Shown here in pieces: positions 21,301-32,141 of a stretch of DNA of 64,000 nt. The DNA is from Caecitellus pseudoparvulus (taxonomy: Eukaryota > Bigyra: Bicosoecida), in the NCBI GenBank assembly GCA_965644315.1, contig CBFFRQ010000031.1, positions 1 through 64,000 on the forward strand. The letters run 5' to 3'. The notes under the pieces were generated by a model. The model saw only the letters and a list, made by a program, of their open reading frames with translations. It did not search any database and was not told the DNA's origin. A program made the translations under genes and the position numbers. Every line of letters begins with the position of its first letter. Position 1 is the first letter of the stretch.

Positions 21301-21613
21301 AGCAGCGTGTTCATGCCGCGCACTATCTTTCCCTTTGCAGCCTCTCGATCCGACCCGTCCAGATCCCGCAGGATACCTGGCAGTGCGGGACAAGTTAGTG
21401 CCAGAGCTGCTGCGGTAGTTGGGAAGGTTCCCTGCGCCAGTCGCAAAATAGAAGTGCGCCAACGCTTGCGGCAGCAGGCAAGTACAAATGCCACCTCAAC
21501 ACAGCACGTACCCGTGGCAGCTCAGGAGGCAGATACTCCACGGCCTCCTCCAGCCCAAGATCACGCAGGGCAGTGTGCAGTCCCCCAGGCTCATACGCAG
21601 ACGGCGATACCAT
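18357..21613 (-). CDS. P-loop NTPase with Crinkler/RHS-like nuclease signature
   Basis: The main exon is 21464-18357. I propose a first exon 21613-21512 (MVSPSAYEPGG) joined over a 47-nt GTACGT...AAG intron. The start is uncertain and the frame is also open to 21494. Order: an N-terminal segment ending in a Lys/Ala/Glu coiled coil (about nt 21190-20990), a middle region, Walker A GVPGCGKSIIL near nt 20350, Walker B VVIVDEAND near 20060, a long helical region, and near the C-terminus VDALLVYHDKEG followed by LVEVTHSD. The D...ExT pattern resembles the PD-(D/E)xK fold of Crinkler and trypanosome RHS proteins, which pair a P-loop NTPase with such a nuclease. No secretion signal is seen. An AAA/STAND ATPase without nuclease activity is the alternative. 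Confidence 0.65.
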
Positions 21614-22476
21614 CGCCTGAAGGACAGAGTCACGGTTCGGCCGCACTACGCCGCTGCTGCTGAAGCACGCTGCCCCCGTGCCCGGCCAGGATCGCCAAAC
21701 CCGAGTAGCTGACGCATGCCCACGTTGTGGAACACAGTCAGCTCTGCCTTTCCAGGCATGTGCCACGAAAGCGGCGACTTCGACGGAAGAGGCGTGCCTT
21801 GAAACGCCGAGTGAAACGCCACCGAGCAAACCGCTCGCAGCGGCACTCCTGAGCGCCCTTTGGCATACAGCAGCTGCTGTGCGAGAAGGGAGTGTCATAA
21901 TTCGGAGAGTATGCCAGATTAGTTGTGCCGGGCGCACCGGTGCTCGATGCGAAGGTCCACTAGGTGTGAGCTTGTGCTGACAGGTGAACCGCAGCACTGT
22001 TCAAAACTCCCAGTCCCTTGAGATGCTGACAGGCGAGCTTGCATACGTCTCTCACGACCAAATCTTGCGCTTTGGGTTTGTGAGATGACAAGCACATTCC
22101 AATTGTGGGCGAATAGTGTGTGTTTGGTTGCACAGTTGTTACTCGCGAGTCTGGCCTTGGCGCTTGCCGCTTGGCCCTCATGCTTGGGCTTGTTGCATTG
22201 TGAAAATCACTTCTAAACCTCGCGCTCAGGCCAGTCTGGGCCGATTTAGATGCCAAGAGGAATCTGACGAAACTGTTTTGCCAATCTGGAGGCCGAAATC
22301 GGCAAGGTGCATTCAAACGGCGGACAAACGGGCAACGTGCCCGCGCCTGGCGCCGCTTTCACTTGGAAACCAGCCCCTCGGCTGCTGATCGTCACCACGT
22401 TGACCTCGTGCACTATCGACACAGGTCTGGATCACAGTGTCGTCGAGGAAGTCGAGCTCGACGCTTTGAACAGGTC
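21614..22476. other. Intergenic or 5' exons of the NTPase gene
   Basis: Minus-strand frames here read HMPGKAELTVFHNVGMRQLL (about 21770-21690) and SGVVRPNRDSVLQ. They may be extra 5' exons of the NTPase gene, but I could not fix splice sites. Nothing seen from about 22.0 to 22.48 kb. Confidence 0.35.
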
Positions 22477-23688
22477 CTACCGCAGCTTCTGTCCGCGATC
22501 CCCACCGACGACCGCCTTGACAAACGAGCCAAGTTCCCCGCTACACGCGGCACGCACATCAATGGCTCGTTCACCTGATAGACTCAGTAGCTCGCGGATG
22601 ATGCGGAACTGGCCGCTTATGCATGCCAGTACAAAGCCCGCTTCGCGTAACTTGCTGTCTCCAGCATGCACATCTATGTACCTGTCACCAGTAAGGCTCA
22701 GCAGCTCGCGGACAACCTCGATGTGGCCGTGACCACAGGCGGCTATGAAGCCCCCTTCTGTCATGTCCCCTCCCTTTGCATGCACATCAATGTACCTGTC
22801 ACCAGTCAGGCTCAGAAGCTTGCGGACGACGCCAACATGGCCGTTCATGCATGCACCTATGAAGCCCCCCTCTGGCATTCCATTCACACTCGCGTGCACG
22901 TCAACGGCCTTGCTGCCCGTCAGGCTAAGTAACTCGTGGAGCACGCCGACGTGGCCATGAGCGCATGCGAGTCTAAAGCCAGCTTCAGGCCCGTTGGCGT
23001 CCTTGGCATGGACGTCCACCTCCCGGTCGCCTGCGAGCTTGAGGAGCTCGCGGACGACACACGCGTGGCCATTCTCACAGGCACGTCGAAAGGCCACTTC
23101 TGGCCCGTCACTATCAGCTTGGCTCACAGTGACTGCGCGCTTGCCGGTGAGGGCCAGGAGTTCGCACACGATGTGCACTTGCCCATGTGCGCAGGCGACC
23201 TGGAAACCTGTTTCCAAACCATATGCATCCTTGGAGAAGGTTCCCACTTTGCCATGAACCTCTGCCATCATACTCGCATCTACGCTTGTCCAGGCAAAGG
23301 CGAGGTCGGCGTCAGCAGCGGCGCTGCCCTTTCTCCTGCCCCTCTTCGGCCGTGGAGATGGGAGATCAAGCAAGTAGCGGACAATGTTCAGGTGCCCTAC
23401 CTCGCACGCAGCAATGAAAGCCCCTTTGCGCCTGCACCTGTCCCCCTCTTCCTTTCTCCCAGGCTTGTCTTGCCAGCTCGTCAGCAGCGCGTGAAGCAGC
23501 TCTACGCTTCCTACCTCGCAAGCTACCTGCATGGCTTGGATGCCGTGGGTCAGGGTCAATGATTTGCCCAGGAAGCCCTTATTGCCCGCGTTGCACCTCA
23601 GCAGGCCAAGAAGCAGCTCAGCATCATTCGTTGAGCAGGCTTTCTCCCACAAGGCGACCACTCCAGCTGAGCGCGCGTCACTTGCCAT
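22477..23688 (-). CDS. Ankyrin-repeat protein 3 (403 aa)
   Basis: I chose ATG 23688 (MASDARSAGVVALWEKACS) because the residues after it match the caps of the other ankyrin proteins here. The frame upstream is open but low in coding character. The N-terminal third has diverged repeats and a basic loop (PRPKRGRRKGS). About six clear 38-residue repeats follow, of the type EVAFRRACENGHACVVREL, with DVHA links. The last repeats are variant (MPEGGFIGACMNGHVGVV). It is transcribed divergently from ankyrin gene 2. Confidence 0.8.
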   Translation of the reverse strand: MASDARSAGVVALWEKACSTNDAELLLGLLRCNAGNKGFLGKSLTLTHGIQAMQVACEVGSVELLHALLTSWQDKPGRKEEGDRCRRKGAFIAACEVGHLNIVRYLLDLPSPRPKRGRRKGSAAADADLAFAWTSVDASMMAEVHGKVGTFSKDAYGLETGFQVACAHGQVHIVCELLALTGKRAVTVSQADSDGPEVAFRRACENGHACVVRELLKLAGDREVDVHAKDANGPEAGFRLACAHGHVGVLHELLSLTGSKAVDVHASVNGMPEGGFIGACMNGHVGVVRKLLSLTGDRYIDVHAKGGDMTEGGFIAACGHGHIEVVRELLSLTGDRYIDVHAGDSKLREAGFVLACISGQFRIIRELLSLSGERAIDVRAACSGELGSFVKAVVGGDRGQKLR

Positions 23689-24436
23689 GTTGCGTTTGAG
23701 TGCGTCGAATTCCGCTCGAGGTGCTGCACCGAACGGCAAGCACTGAGACGGCTGGAGAGTGGATATATGAGACGACCGCAAGGTGGGCATTGAAATGAAG
23801 CTTGCTGAAGGCTCTTTGTAGTTTGGATTAGTCGAGCGTTTGCTTGTGCTTTGCGGGAAAGGAGGGAAAGGGGGGGGGCTGCAAGAGCCAGCGTTGCGCA
23901 GGAGCACTTCGCAGCTGACGTTGCAGCGGCACGACCCGCGCACACCGCGACCTCTTAGCTCTACTGCGCACATCGGTGGATCAGTGACAAAGGAAACGGC
24001 ATTTACTGCACCTCTTTCGACGCCCTCAACGATTGCTGCAGCTCGTAACGAACCAGCTGCCACGGTACTTGCGCTGCGGAGCAGGAAAGCGCAAAGAGTG
24101 CCCTTCATGCACTCTGTAGAGGCCCTACAGAAGTCCCACAGGAAGGTGCGCAGAACAAACACTGATCCTGGCTGCCCTGATTGATATCAGGCATCGCTCC
24201 CAGCCCATGGCCCCTCACACGCCGGACAGACATGCGACCCAGCCAACGCTCTTCGCCACACACCTTGAGAATGCCAGACAAAACCACGGTCCCCGCCCTT
24301 ATGTGCGCCACATTATCTCCAGCTCTCATCCGTCACCATAGCGTCACGGAGTCTGCCCTGCGCTGTGCTGCCCCCTTCGCATCTTGCCGTGAACATCGCA
24401 CCCATGCGGTAATTGCCACCTCGCCCCGCACACGCG
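23689..24436. promoter_or_regulatory. Shared intergenic region between divergent ankyrin genes
   Basis: About 750 bp between ATG 23688 (minus) and ATG 24437 (plus). No gene is supported, so it must hold both promoters. No core motif was recognised. Confidence 0.4.
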
Positions 24437-25348
24437 ATGGCAAGCCAGTGCGCCCCAGAGGCGACTGCGGCACAGTGGGAAGAGGCGTGTGCTCAGCTTG
24501 ATGCAGACCGCCTGTGGCGCATCTTGCGATGGGCCAGTGACCAGCCCGCCTCTTTGGCCGAGGCGTTGGGTCGAGCAGACACCACAGCTGGGTTTCAGGC
24601 TGCATGTTGGAGCGGGCACTTGGAGCTGGTGCGAGGTCTGTTGGCGCTGACGGGTGATCTTGCAGTAGATGTGCATGCAAAGAATGAGTATGGCTTCCGG
24701 TATGCTTGTCGAAATGGCCACTTGAGTGTTGTCCGCGAGCTCCTGGCACTCACCGATGAGATGGCAGTGGATGTGCATGCAGAAGATGGTGGTGGTCCTG
24801 AGGCTGGGCTCCGGTGGGCATGCCACAATGGACACTTGCAGGTGGTCCATGAGTTGCTTGCCCAAAGTGGCAGTCGAGCTGCTGACGTGCACCTCAAGCG
24901 AGAGCACATGTTTCGTGGCGCTTGTCGGCGCGGGCAGGTGGACATCGTGCGTGCTCTCCTTGCTCTTGAGGGGCATCGTGCTGTGGACGTGCACGCTCCG
25001 GATCGTCATGGCCATGACGCAGCCTTTAGAAGTGCATGCACCAACGGCCACACGGAAGTCGTGCGTGTGCTGTTGGCCCTGTCTGGAGCCCAGGCACTAG
25101 TCGTTGATGCACGCATGTGGCAGAGCCCGAAAGCCGCCTTCCGAGCCGCATGCACACATGGCCGCACAGGTGTTGTTTGTGAGCTGTTGGGCCTCACTGG
25201 CCCCCGCGCCATCCCAGACCACGTCTGGCGCCATGCAGGCGATTTCGCGATTCTTGCTGCCCGTGATGCAGTGTGGGCTGGCACCAGCACTCGGCAAGGG
25301 CGGCGTTCAATGCTCTTGCTGAGGTCACGTGGTGCGGTGCGAGCGTGA
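24437..25348 (+). CDS. Ankyrin-repeat protein 2 (303 aa), paralogue of protein 1
   Basis: Start ATG 24437 (MASQCAPEATAAQWEEACA). The N-cap QWEEACAQLDADRLW and the C-terminal ARDAVWAGTSTRQGRRSM are clearly the same as in the gene at 15354. Six ankyrin-like repeats remain, two of them shortened between DVHA and the next helix, so it is two repeats shorter than its paralogue. The central repeats have diverged most. Flanking DNA is also duplicated, pointing to a segmental rather than retrotransposed copy. Confidence 0.85.
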   Translation: MASQCAPEATAAQWEEACAQLDADRLWRILRWASDQPASLAEALGRADTTAGFQAACWSGHLELVRGLLALTGDLAVDVHAKNEYGFRYACRNGHLSVVRELLALTDEMAVDVHAEDGGGPEAGLRWACHNGHLQVVHELLAQSGSRAADVHLKREHMFRGACRRGQVDIVRALLALEGHRAVDVHAPDRHGHDAAFRSACTNGHTEVVRVLLALSGAQALVVDARMWQSPKAAFRAACTHGRTGVVCELLGLTGPRAIPDHVWRHAGDFAILAARDAVWAGTSTRQGRRSMLLLRSRGAVRA

Positions 25349-25745
25349 TGAAACTGCACGACTGAAGTGACAATGACCGCCATGGAGTCAGCTGGATCTG
25401 GTATGCTATGCACGACGCCATTCTCAGAGACACTCCGCGAACCCCATCAGTCATGGAGAGGGCATTTGCATCGCTCTCCTCGGTTACTTTGCTTTCGAAG
25501 CGGCACTCCAATAGCCCTCCCGGCCACTTCACAGCTTTGCTTCTCACCACCCAATTCCCCTCGCCAAGTGCGTTCAGGTCAACATAGGAAACGAACGTTC
25601 ATCGAGCTCATCTACCTCTAAGATGTCCATTTTCAATTAAATTCGTCTTGGAGCTGAAGACTGGCTTTGCCTTCCCCCGTTCCGAGTGCGAAGGTCGGTT
25701 GCCTGCACAACAAACTCCACTTTCCTACCGTAAGCTTGAATGCGC
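24437..25745 (+). repeat. Segmental duplication, copy 2
   Basis: Partner of 15354-16915. The 3' flank match ends near 25745 (CTGGCTTTGCCTTCC, then GTTGCCTG and AAGCTTGAA in both). Confidence 0.7.
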
Positions 25746-26152
25746 GGGCCAATTTATGCGCCAAACAATGCACACAAAGGGACCCTGCGTGCATGTCTCC
25801 CCACGATCTCTACAGGTGCCCCGCCGCCTCACTTTGCATCTACCACGGAGCAGGGCATCTAGAACGTCCCACCCTCTACACACAGGATGGCACGTGAGGT
25901 AGGCATGACGGGCAGGGTTCAACAGGTGTGGAGGCAGGATGGGCAATCCTAGTCTTTAGAGGTTTGTGGCGACTGCGCCCTGCCGGCTGGCCAGCTGGTG
26001 AGACTGGGGCTGAACCAGCATATAGCGAGCATGGCCAAGCTGGTGGTGGAGTCGGCCCCACCGCGGAAAGGGGAGAGCCCACCGTGCCGTGGTCTCCACC
26101 CTGCTACGTGACCTGGCCATGTATTCTTTGTCTCAAGGAAAGAAATGTGGAG
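25349..26152. other. Intergenic, no gene seen
   Basis: About 0.8 kb between convergent genes. The first 400 bp are the duplicated flank described above. No gene was recognised in the rest. Confidence 0.5.
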
Positions 26153-27808
26153 TCAATGAAGCACACTTCTGCGCATAAACTGCCGGTACACGTCCAGGCA
26201 ACCCAAACCCCACCACCTTCCATGGTCCACAAGCCAACCAGCATCCACGGCGGCATCAATGCTCTGAGTGACAGAAGGGGTGGTGAGAGCAGCTTCCGCG
26301 GGGATGGTTCCGTCGCCTGCCGCGGCTGCAGTAGATGGTGGCAGGCGAGACAGGTGCCACTCAAGGGCCTGCTCAAACAGTCGTTTGGGAACGATGAAGT
26401 CCGTGAAGTGGAAGTCCAGTCTGGTAACTTCGGCAAGTTCCTTTCGCTTCTCATCCGAGAACAAGCCCATGAAAGTACCCACCACCTGCTCCAACCTTTG
26501 GCCACCTTCGGCTTGACCAGGCTTGGCCATCTCCGTTGAGGGAAACGGCCATGGATCAGTTGGATCCCAGTGTGCAAGATAATTTGCAGCCGCCAAAGCA
26601 AGCTTTTTAGGTGTGTGCCCGTACCGCTCCATGACGTGTTCCAGGAAAGCAACTCGTCGCTCTCGCTCGCACAAACCATCACTGCCCTCCCAGCCAGACC
26701 CATACAGTGCATCGAGCTTCCTTGCCATAGCCAGTGCTGCAGCACTCGGTAGCTCATCAGCACGCCGCTGATACAGAGAAAATGACACATCTACTTCCCT
26801 GCAAGCGTGGGTGAGGAGGAAGGCTGTGATGGACTCGCTGTCCCATGCTGGGTCCCCCACTCGGATCTCGTTGAGCTTGTGTCTGCCCCAGTTCCGCCGC
26901 AGAGTCCTGTGCGTGAACACACCCGGAAAATGATGAGGCCTTTCGTCGGAAAGGAAAAGCTGCCCGGCCCGCTGAAAGGTTGTGCACAGGACCAAGCCCA
27001 CAGCCGAGCTGGACGAGGACAGCAATCCCCGTAGCTGCAATGTCCACCGCTTGGCACACTCATAGGTGAAGTGATCACCCTGGAAGAAATGCTCGGCTTC
27101 ATCCACGTGTGCAATCACGGCAATTTGGGCCTGCTTTAGCACGGCGCTGGCCAGCTCCAGCCGGTGGCCTGTGCCGGCATCTTGAAGTGTCTTTTGCACT
27201 TCCGGGGAAAGGACCTTGGGGGCTGCGCTGCCAGCAGTACCCTCCAAGGGCGCATGGAGCAGTAGCTGCTGCACATTAACTATGTTGCTTGGTGCTTCAC
27301 GTGCTGTGTCGGCCAGCACCTCGAGCGCGTCAACCACTGACCCGTGTCGGCCCAGTGTCCGCAGCTCGATTGCCGCTGACCTGAGCAGCCACTCATGAAA
27401 CGACGCAGTCTCACTTGATACATGGTCCCCCAGTTTGATGTGAAAGTACAGGGTGATCCTGCCATCCCCGGGCAAGGCGTTCCTCGCAGTCATCTGGGCG
27501 CCGAAACTTCTCATCAGATGTGACTTGCCGATGCCGGTCGAGCCAGTCAACAAGTAGGCAGGGGTCACTGAGGATTTGGTAAACAGACACCGATTCATGG
27601 ATAGCAGTCTCATAAATGCGGGTATGACGTGATGCAGTGGAAGAAAAGTCGAGCTCTTGCTTCGTGTCATGTCTCCCAGCAGCTGCTTGTCATCCTCACG
27701 CCTAACCGGGTAGTCTGGGAAAGGAAGACCCATCTTGCACATCTTCTCGAAAGGCCCACTTCGAACTGAGCTTTCCCTGGGCTCAAGGCTTGTTGCTCCC
27801 GCTTCCAT
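26153..27808 (-). CDS. STAND/AAA-like P-loop NTPase (551 aa)
   Basis: Start taken as ATG 27808 (MEAGATSLEPRE). The frame is open a little further and an upstream exon is possible. Residues 25-60 contain FPDYPVRREDDKQLL. Walker A is GSTGIGKSH at about residues 90-98. Walker B, with a hydrophobic run ending HVDEAEHF, is near residue 230. Next comes a helical region with GLVLCTTFQRAG, a sensor-like strand. The C-terminal 200 residues are helical and look like a winged-helix/lid region. This fits ATPases of the STAND or RHS-related type. It shares gene neighbourhood and general plan with the NTPase at 18-21 kb but has no visible nuclease motif. Confidence 0.65.
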   Translation of the reverse strand: MEAGATSLEPRESSVRSGPFEKMCKMGLPFPDYPVRREDDKQLLGDMTRSKSSTFLPLHHVIPAFMRLLSMNRCLFTKSSVTPAYLLTGSTGIGKSHLMRSFGAQMTARNALPGDGRITLYFHIKLGDHVSSETASFHEWLLRSAAIELRTLGRHGSVVDALEVLADTAREAPSNIVNVQQLLLHAPLEGTAGSAAPKVLSPEVQKTLQDAGTGHRLELASAVLKQAQIAVIAHVDEAEHFFQGDHFTYECAKRWTLQLRGLLSSSSSAVGLVLCTTFQRAGQLFLSDERPHHFPGVFTHRTLRRNWGRHKLNEIRVGDPAWDSESITAFLLTHACREVDVSFSLYQRRADELPSAAALAMARKLDALYGSGWEGSDGLCERERRVAFLEHVMERYGHTPKKLALAAANYLAHWDPTDPWPFPSTEMAKPGQAEGGQRLEQVVGTFMGLFSDEKRKELAEVTRLDFHFTDFIVPKRLFEQALEWHLSRLPPSTAAAAGDGTIPAEAALTTPSVTQSIDAAVDAGWLVDHGRWWGLGCLDVYRQFMRRSVLH

Positions 27809-28800
27809 GTCCACGAGTGCAAATCGTGAGCCGGAGTCACAGAGCGCGGAACGCAGGGACCAGCACCCGCGAGCAAGCTACACAACACGCTACAATTCCC
27901 CACTCACTGTTGGTGCTGAGTATTGTAGTGTCGACTTTGCCTGAAAGCTCAGGTTATCTGAGACAGGTTTGCCTCCCTCGGTGCTCAGAGACGGTGCAGT
28001 GCGGTAATAGAGCTGCCGGCCACCGCGCAACGCAAACCTGACAAACCAGGGGCAGACCAGTCGCAGGCATGGGCGGGGAAGGGTATGCTCCACCATCAAA
28101 AGTTAGCGCTATTCCAATGGCGTCGTGTCTTGCGCCCGTGCAAAGTAATGTGTTGGCAACACCACAGTGGCTGTGGTGCGCAAACAGAATGCAGGGGGGT
28201 ACGTACCCCTTTCCTTTCCGGCGCCTGCGCCACACAGGACAGCCCTTTCCCCGGCCTATGATTCTCCATGCAATCGCCCCAGGACAGCGATCCGCAGCGT
28301 GACAAATATCCGTGTCTCTCTTGCTTCACTGGCCTGTGCTCCGCCACAGCCTCAATAGCAAGCACTTGGCCAGCATCCTGTCAGGGACATACCACCCCAG
28401 GAAGGATGGTCCTGCATCCATTCACGCAATGCGTGCCAAGCCTTCCCGCCTGCTCAAGTCACTCGGCCGGGGACTCTTCCCTCTTGCCTGTCTTCTCTGG
28501 CTGCTACCAGCCCCTCACTCAGCGCCAAACAGCAAGCTCGAGGCGTGTGCCTCAGATGTCGTGACAGGGCAGCCCCAGACACTCTCAAGACAGAGCATTC
28601 AAAACCGCACCACTTGTGCGGGTTCATGCTCCATAGGTACAACAGCACCCGCATTGCGCCTTGCACACTTGCTCCAGCCCGCTTCTCTTTCAGGAGCAAG
28701 TGTGAAGTGATTGTGGTGAAAGAAAAAGGTTGCAATGCATTGAACTTCCGAACCACAGCTTGCTCAGATGCCTTAATCTGCTAAACGGCACAGGAGAGAC
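27809..28800. other. Intergenic, no gene seen
   Basis: About 1 kb between two minus-strand genes. It should contain the promoter of the NTPase gene. A minus-strand frame at 27.9-27.84 kb could be a first exon of that gene (GT at a suitable place) but is not proven. Confidence 0.4.
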
Positions 28801-31800
28801 CTACATCAGGATGCACATAGATTGCGACGTGCTGGAAATCAGCCCGTCCAAACCCTCAAACTTGGCTGCTCGCTGTCGAAAACTGTCTGGAATTCTGCGA
28901 TCCCCAGTCAGGCCCAGCAATTCCCGCACGATGCCGATGTGGTCTTTGAAACACGCCAACCGGAAGCAAGCCTCAGGTCCATCCCCGTCGGCCGCGTGCA
29001 CGTCCACTGCCCGCGCCCCAGACAATGCCAACAGCTCACGCACAACGTCAGTGTGGCCCCAGCGGCAAGCTAAGCGGAAGGCAGCCTCAGGTCCATCCCT
29101 GTCCGCAACATGCACATCCACTGCCCGCGCCCCAGACAATGCCAACAGCTCACGCACAACGTCAGTGTGGCCCCAGCGGCAAGCTAAGCGGAAGGCAGCC
29201 TCAGGTCCATCCCTGTCCGCAACATGCACATCCACTTCTCGCGCCCCAGACAATGCCAACAGCTCACGCACAACGTCAGTGTGGCCCCAGCGGCAAGCTA
29301 AGCGGAAGGCAGCCTCAGGTCCATCCCTGTCCGCAACATGCACATCCACTGCCCGCGCCCCAGTCAGGGCCAGCAGCTCACGTACGATGCCTGTGCGGCC
29401 AATGTCACAGGCCCACACCAAGGCACTTTCAAGCCAACCATCGCCCACTGCACGAACATCCACTTCCCGCGCCCCAGAGAGGGCCAGAAGCTCGCGCACG
29501 ACGTTGGCATGACCATACTCACATGCCCACCGAAAGGCAGCCTCAGGTCCATTACGATCTGCCGCGTGCACATCCACTTCCCGCACCCCAGTGAGAGCAA
29601 GCAGCTCGCGCACAACGTCTGCGTGGCCCCAGCGGCAAGCTAAGCGGAAGGCAGCCTCAGGCCCATGTCTATCTGCCGCGTGCACATCCACTTCCCGTGC
29701 CCCAGTGAGAGCCAGCAGCTCTTGCATGATGTCAATGTAGCCGTAGGCACATGCCAATCTGAACGCTGCCTGGGGTCCACCCCCAGCGACTGCGTGCACA
29801 TCCACTGCCCGCGCCCCAGTAAGGGCCAACAGCTCTCGCACAACGTCAGTGTGGCCTTTGAAACACGCCAACCGGAAGCAAGCCTCAGGTCCATACTCAT
29901 CCGCAACATGCACATCCACTTCTCGCGCCCCAGACAATGCCAACAGCTCACGCACAACGTCAGTGTGGCCCCAGCGGCAAGCTAAGCGGAAGGCAGCCTC
30001 AGGTCCATCCCTGTCCGCAACATGCACATCCACTTCTCGCGCCCCAGTCAGGGCCAGCAGCTCACGTATGATGCCTGTGTGGCCCCAGCGGCAAGCTAAG
30101 CGGAAGGCAGCCTCAGGTCCATCCCTGTCCGCTGCATGCACATCCACTGCCCGCGCCCCAGTCAGGGCCAGCAGCTCACGTACAACGTCCGGGTTGCCTT
30201 CACGGCATGCATCTCGGAACGGCGCCTCAAATCCGTATACATCAGCTGCATGCACATCCACTGCCCGAGCCCCAGTCAGGGCCAGCAGCTCACGCACTCT
30301 CTCAAGCTTACCAATCCGACAAGCTGCCACAAACACAATGGTGTTCGTTTCACTAAGAGTCTCCACTTCACCGCCTGGCCCTGGTGGTTCAGGCTGTGCT
30401 GCCTCAGCCTCAGCTGCCTCTGCCTGACCTGCCACTCCACCTGCCTGCTCCCCGTCAATAAAGCACTTCACAGCACTCTCCACACCAGACAGGCGCTCCA
30501 CGCTTCCTGCGACTGCTTCATACGCCATCGCATATGCACCCATGCAGCAACCGCTCCCTCCGTGCTCTAACACCCCCAACGCGCTCGACAGCGCATGCTC
30601 ACTGACTTCACCGCTGCTCACGAACACTGACCCAACGCCGGATCCGCCATCCAACGCACCACCTCCCACTCCAAGCACCTCGCGCAGCACACTCAACACA
30701 CCCTCACAATCGCCAATGCCGTCAGCAGACCAAGATGTGCCCCACACACCGCCACACGCACTCAGCACCACCTCAATGCCACCCCCCTCCAGTGCGCCCA
30801 CCAGGTCACCCACACTGCCACTCCCCACACCCACCACCACAAAGCTCCCCACACCCACACCACCCAGACTGACTCCGCACGCCTCCGCCACAGCACACAC
30901 ACCCAGCACCTTCACAGCCACGCGCTGCTTCATCTCCAGCCCAACATCGCCCCACGCTTCATCCTCCAGGAACACCATCAACGGCCACCCCGCCTCACAC
31001 TGCACCTGCACCGTGACACTGCTCCTCTCGCCAACCGGCTCATTAGCCCTGCCCGCTGAAGTACTGTGTGCCACCGCGACTCTGCGTGCAGCCTGCGCCA
31101 TCCGAGGCAGGCCATGGGCGATGCGAGCTGCTTCGCCACGCTTCACAGCGCCAACACTCGTGGCAAGGGCCCTCGCACCCGCGTCCACACTCCCTGCCCA
31201 CTGCTCCACATCGTCAGCTCCACCAACATCCTCACCATCAATTCGGCTCCTCGACTGGAAAACACTTGTATCCTTGCCGTTCATGCACTCTACGCCACCT
31301 GACAAGTCCAGCCCACTCACAGCCCTCACCTTCCGACCACTCATCACCAGTGCACACCCCAACAGTCCACGCAGCTCCTCCACTGCACTCGCTGCACTCT
31401 CCAAGTGCTCCGCAGCACTCTCACTCCTCAGATCGCCTGCCGCCTCGCCTCGCAGCCACTCAGCCTGCTGCCGCATGCCAGCCAGAGCCGCATCCGTCGC
31501 TGCCTCGCCACCAGCATCATGTGTGCCTGAGCCACCCTCCGCAGCCACACCCACATCCGCCCCCTCGAAGCCTTGCCACCATCGCGTTAGGTCAGCCAGC
31601 GCACCCTTCAAGTTCACACCGCTCCGCACACAGCTCCAAGCCTCCAAAATGGCATCCCACAGCGCATCACCTTCTGGGACTGCATCAGCACTCACACCGT
31701 TCGCCGCCTGGTGCAGCACATCCACCGCGGCGAAGCACCGGAACGACAGGTACTGCAGCGCAGCACACACACCACCTCGCTCACGCTGCCCCGCCAACAA

Positions 31801-32141
31801 ACCAGCCTGCTCCAACAGCGCACTCCCTGCCTCACGCAGTGCAGCTTCCAGCTCCACCAGGCTCATGGCCGATGGGGCGTCGCCTGCAACAGGCACTTCG
31901 CCACGCCCAATGGCTGCCAGTCCTCTCAGAGCTGGGCCGTGGGCCATGACGCTGCCTGGCAGGCACTGCATCTTACCCAAGCATGCAGCCACGGCCTCAG
32001 TATGTATGCCGCTGACGCCTGTAGTGGCCGCTGCCTGTGGTGTTGGGGAAGCGTAGGACGTTGTGTGCTGTGAAGTATAGCCAAAGCGCTTCTCGCAAGT
32101 GCTGGCGAAAGCGAGGCGCCATGCTCACAGCCACGCACCAT
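28801..32141 (-). CDS. Large ankyrin-repeat protein 4 (about 1,078 aa)
   Basis: Proposed exons are 32141-32139 (the ATG alone) and 32034-28801, joined over a 104-nt GTGCGT...CACAG intron. Without it the long frame has no ATG before residue 22. The splice gives M-AATTGVSGIHTEAVAACL, which aligns with the N-terminus of ankyrin protein 5. Residues 1-560 are a region shared only with protein 5, ending in Gly/Val-rich strands and a Glu/Ala/Pro linker. Residues 570-1060 hold about 13 ankyrin-like repeats of 38 residues. Several are almost identical (DRDGPEAAFRLACRWGHTDV). No membrane segment or signal peptide. Confidence 0.8.
28890..30350. repeat. 114-bp tandem repeats coding for ankyrin units
   Basis: Each 38-residue unit is 114 bp. 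The marker GACAATGCCA recurs at 29021, 29135 and 29249, and again near 29931, with nearly identical sequence between. Copies this close point to recent unequal exchange or conversion. Confidence 0.9.

Noticed and set aside
28725-28745. TGCAATGCATTGA near 28734 as another retroelement 3' end
   Set aside because: It shares 13 bp with the tail of element A, but no stem-loop module lies upstream and no telomere repeat follows.
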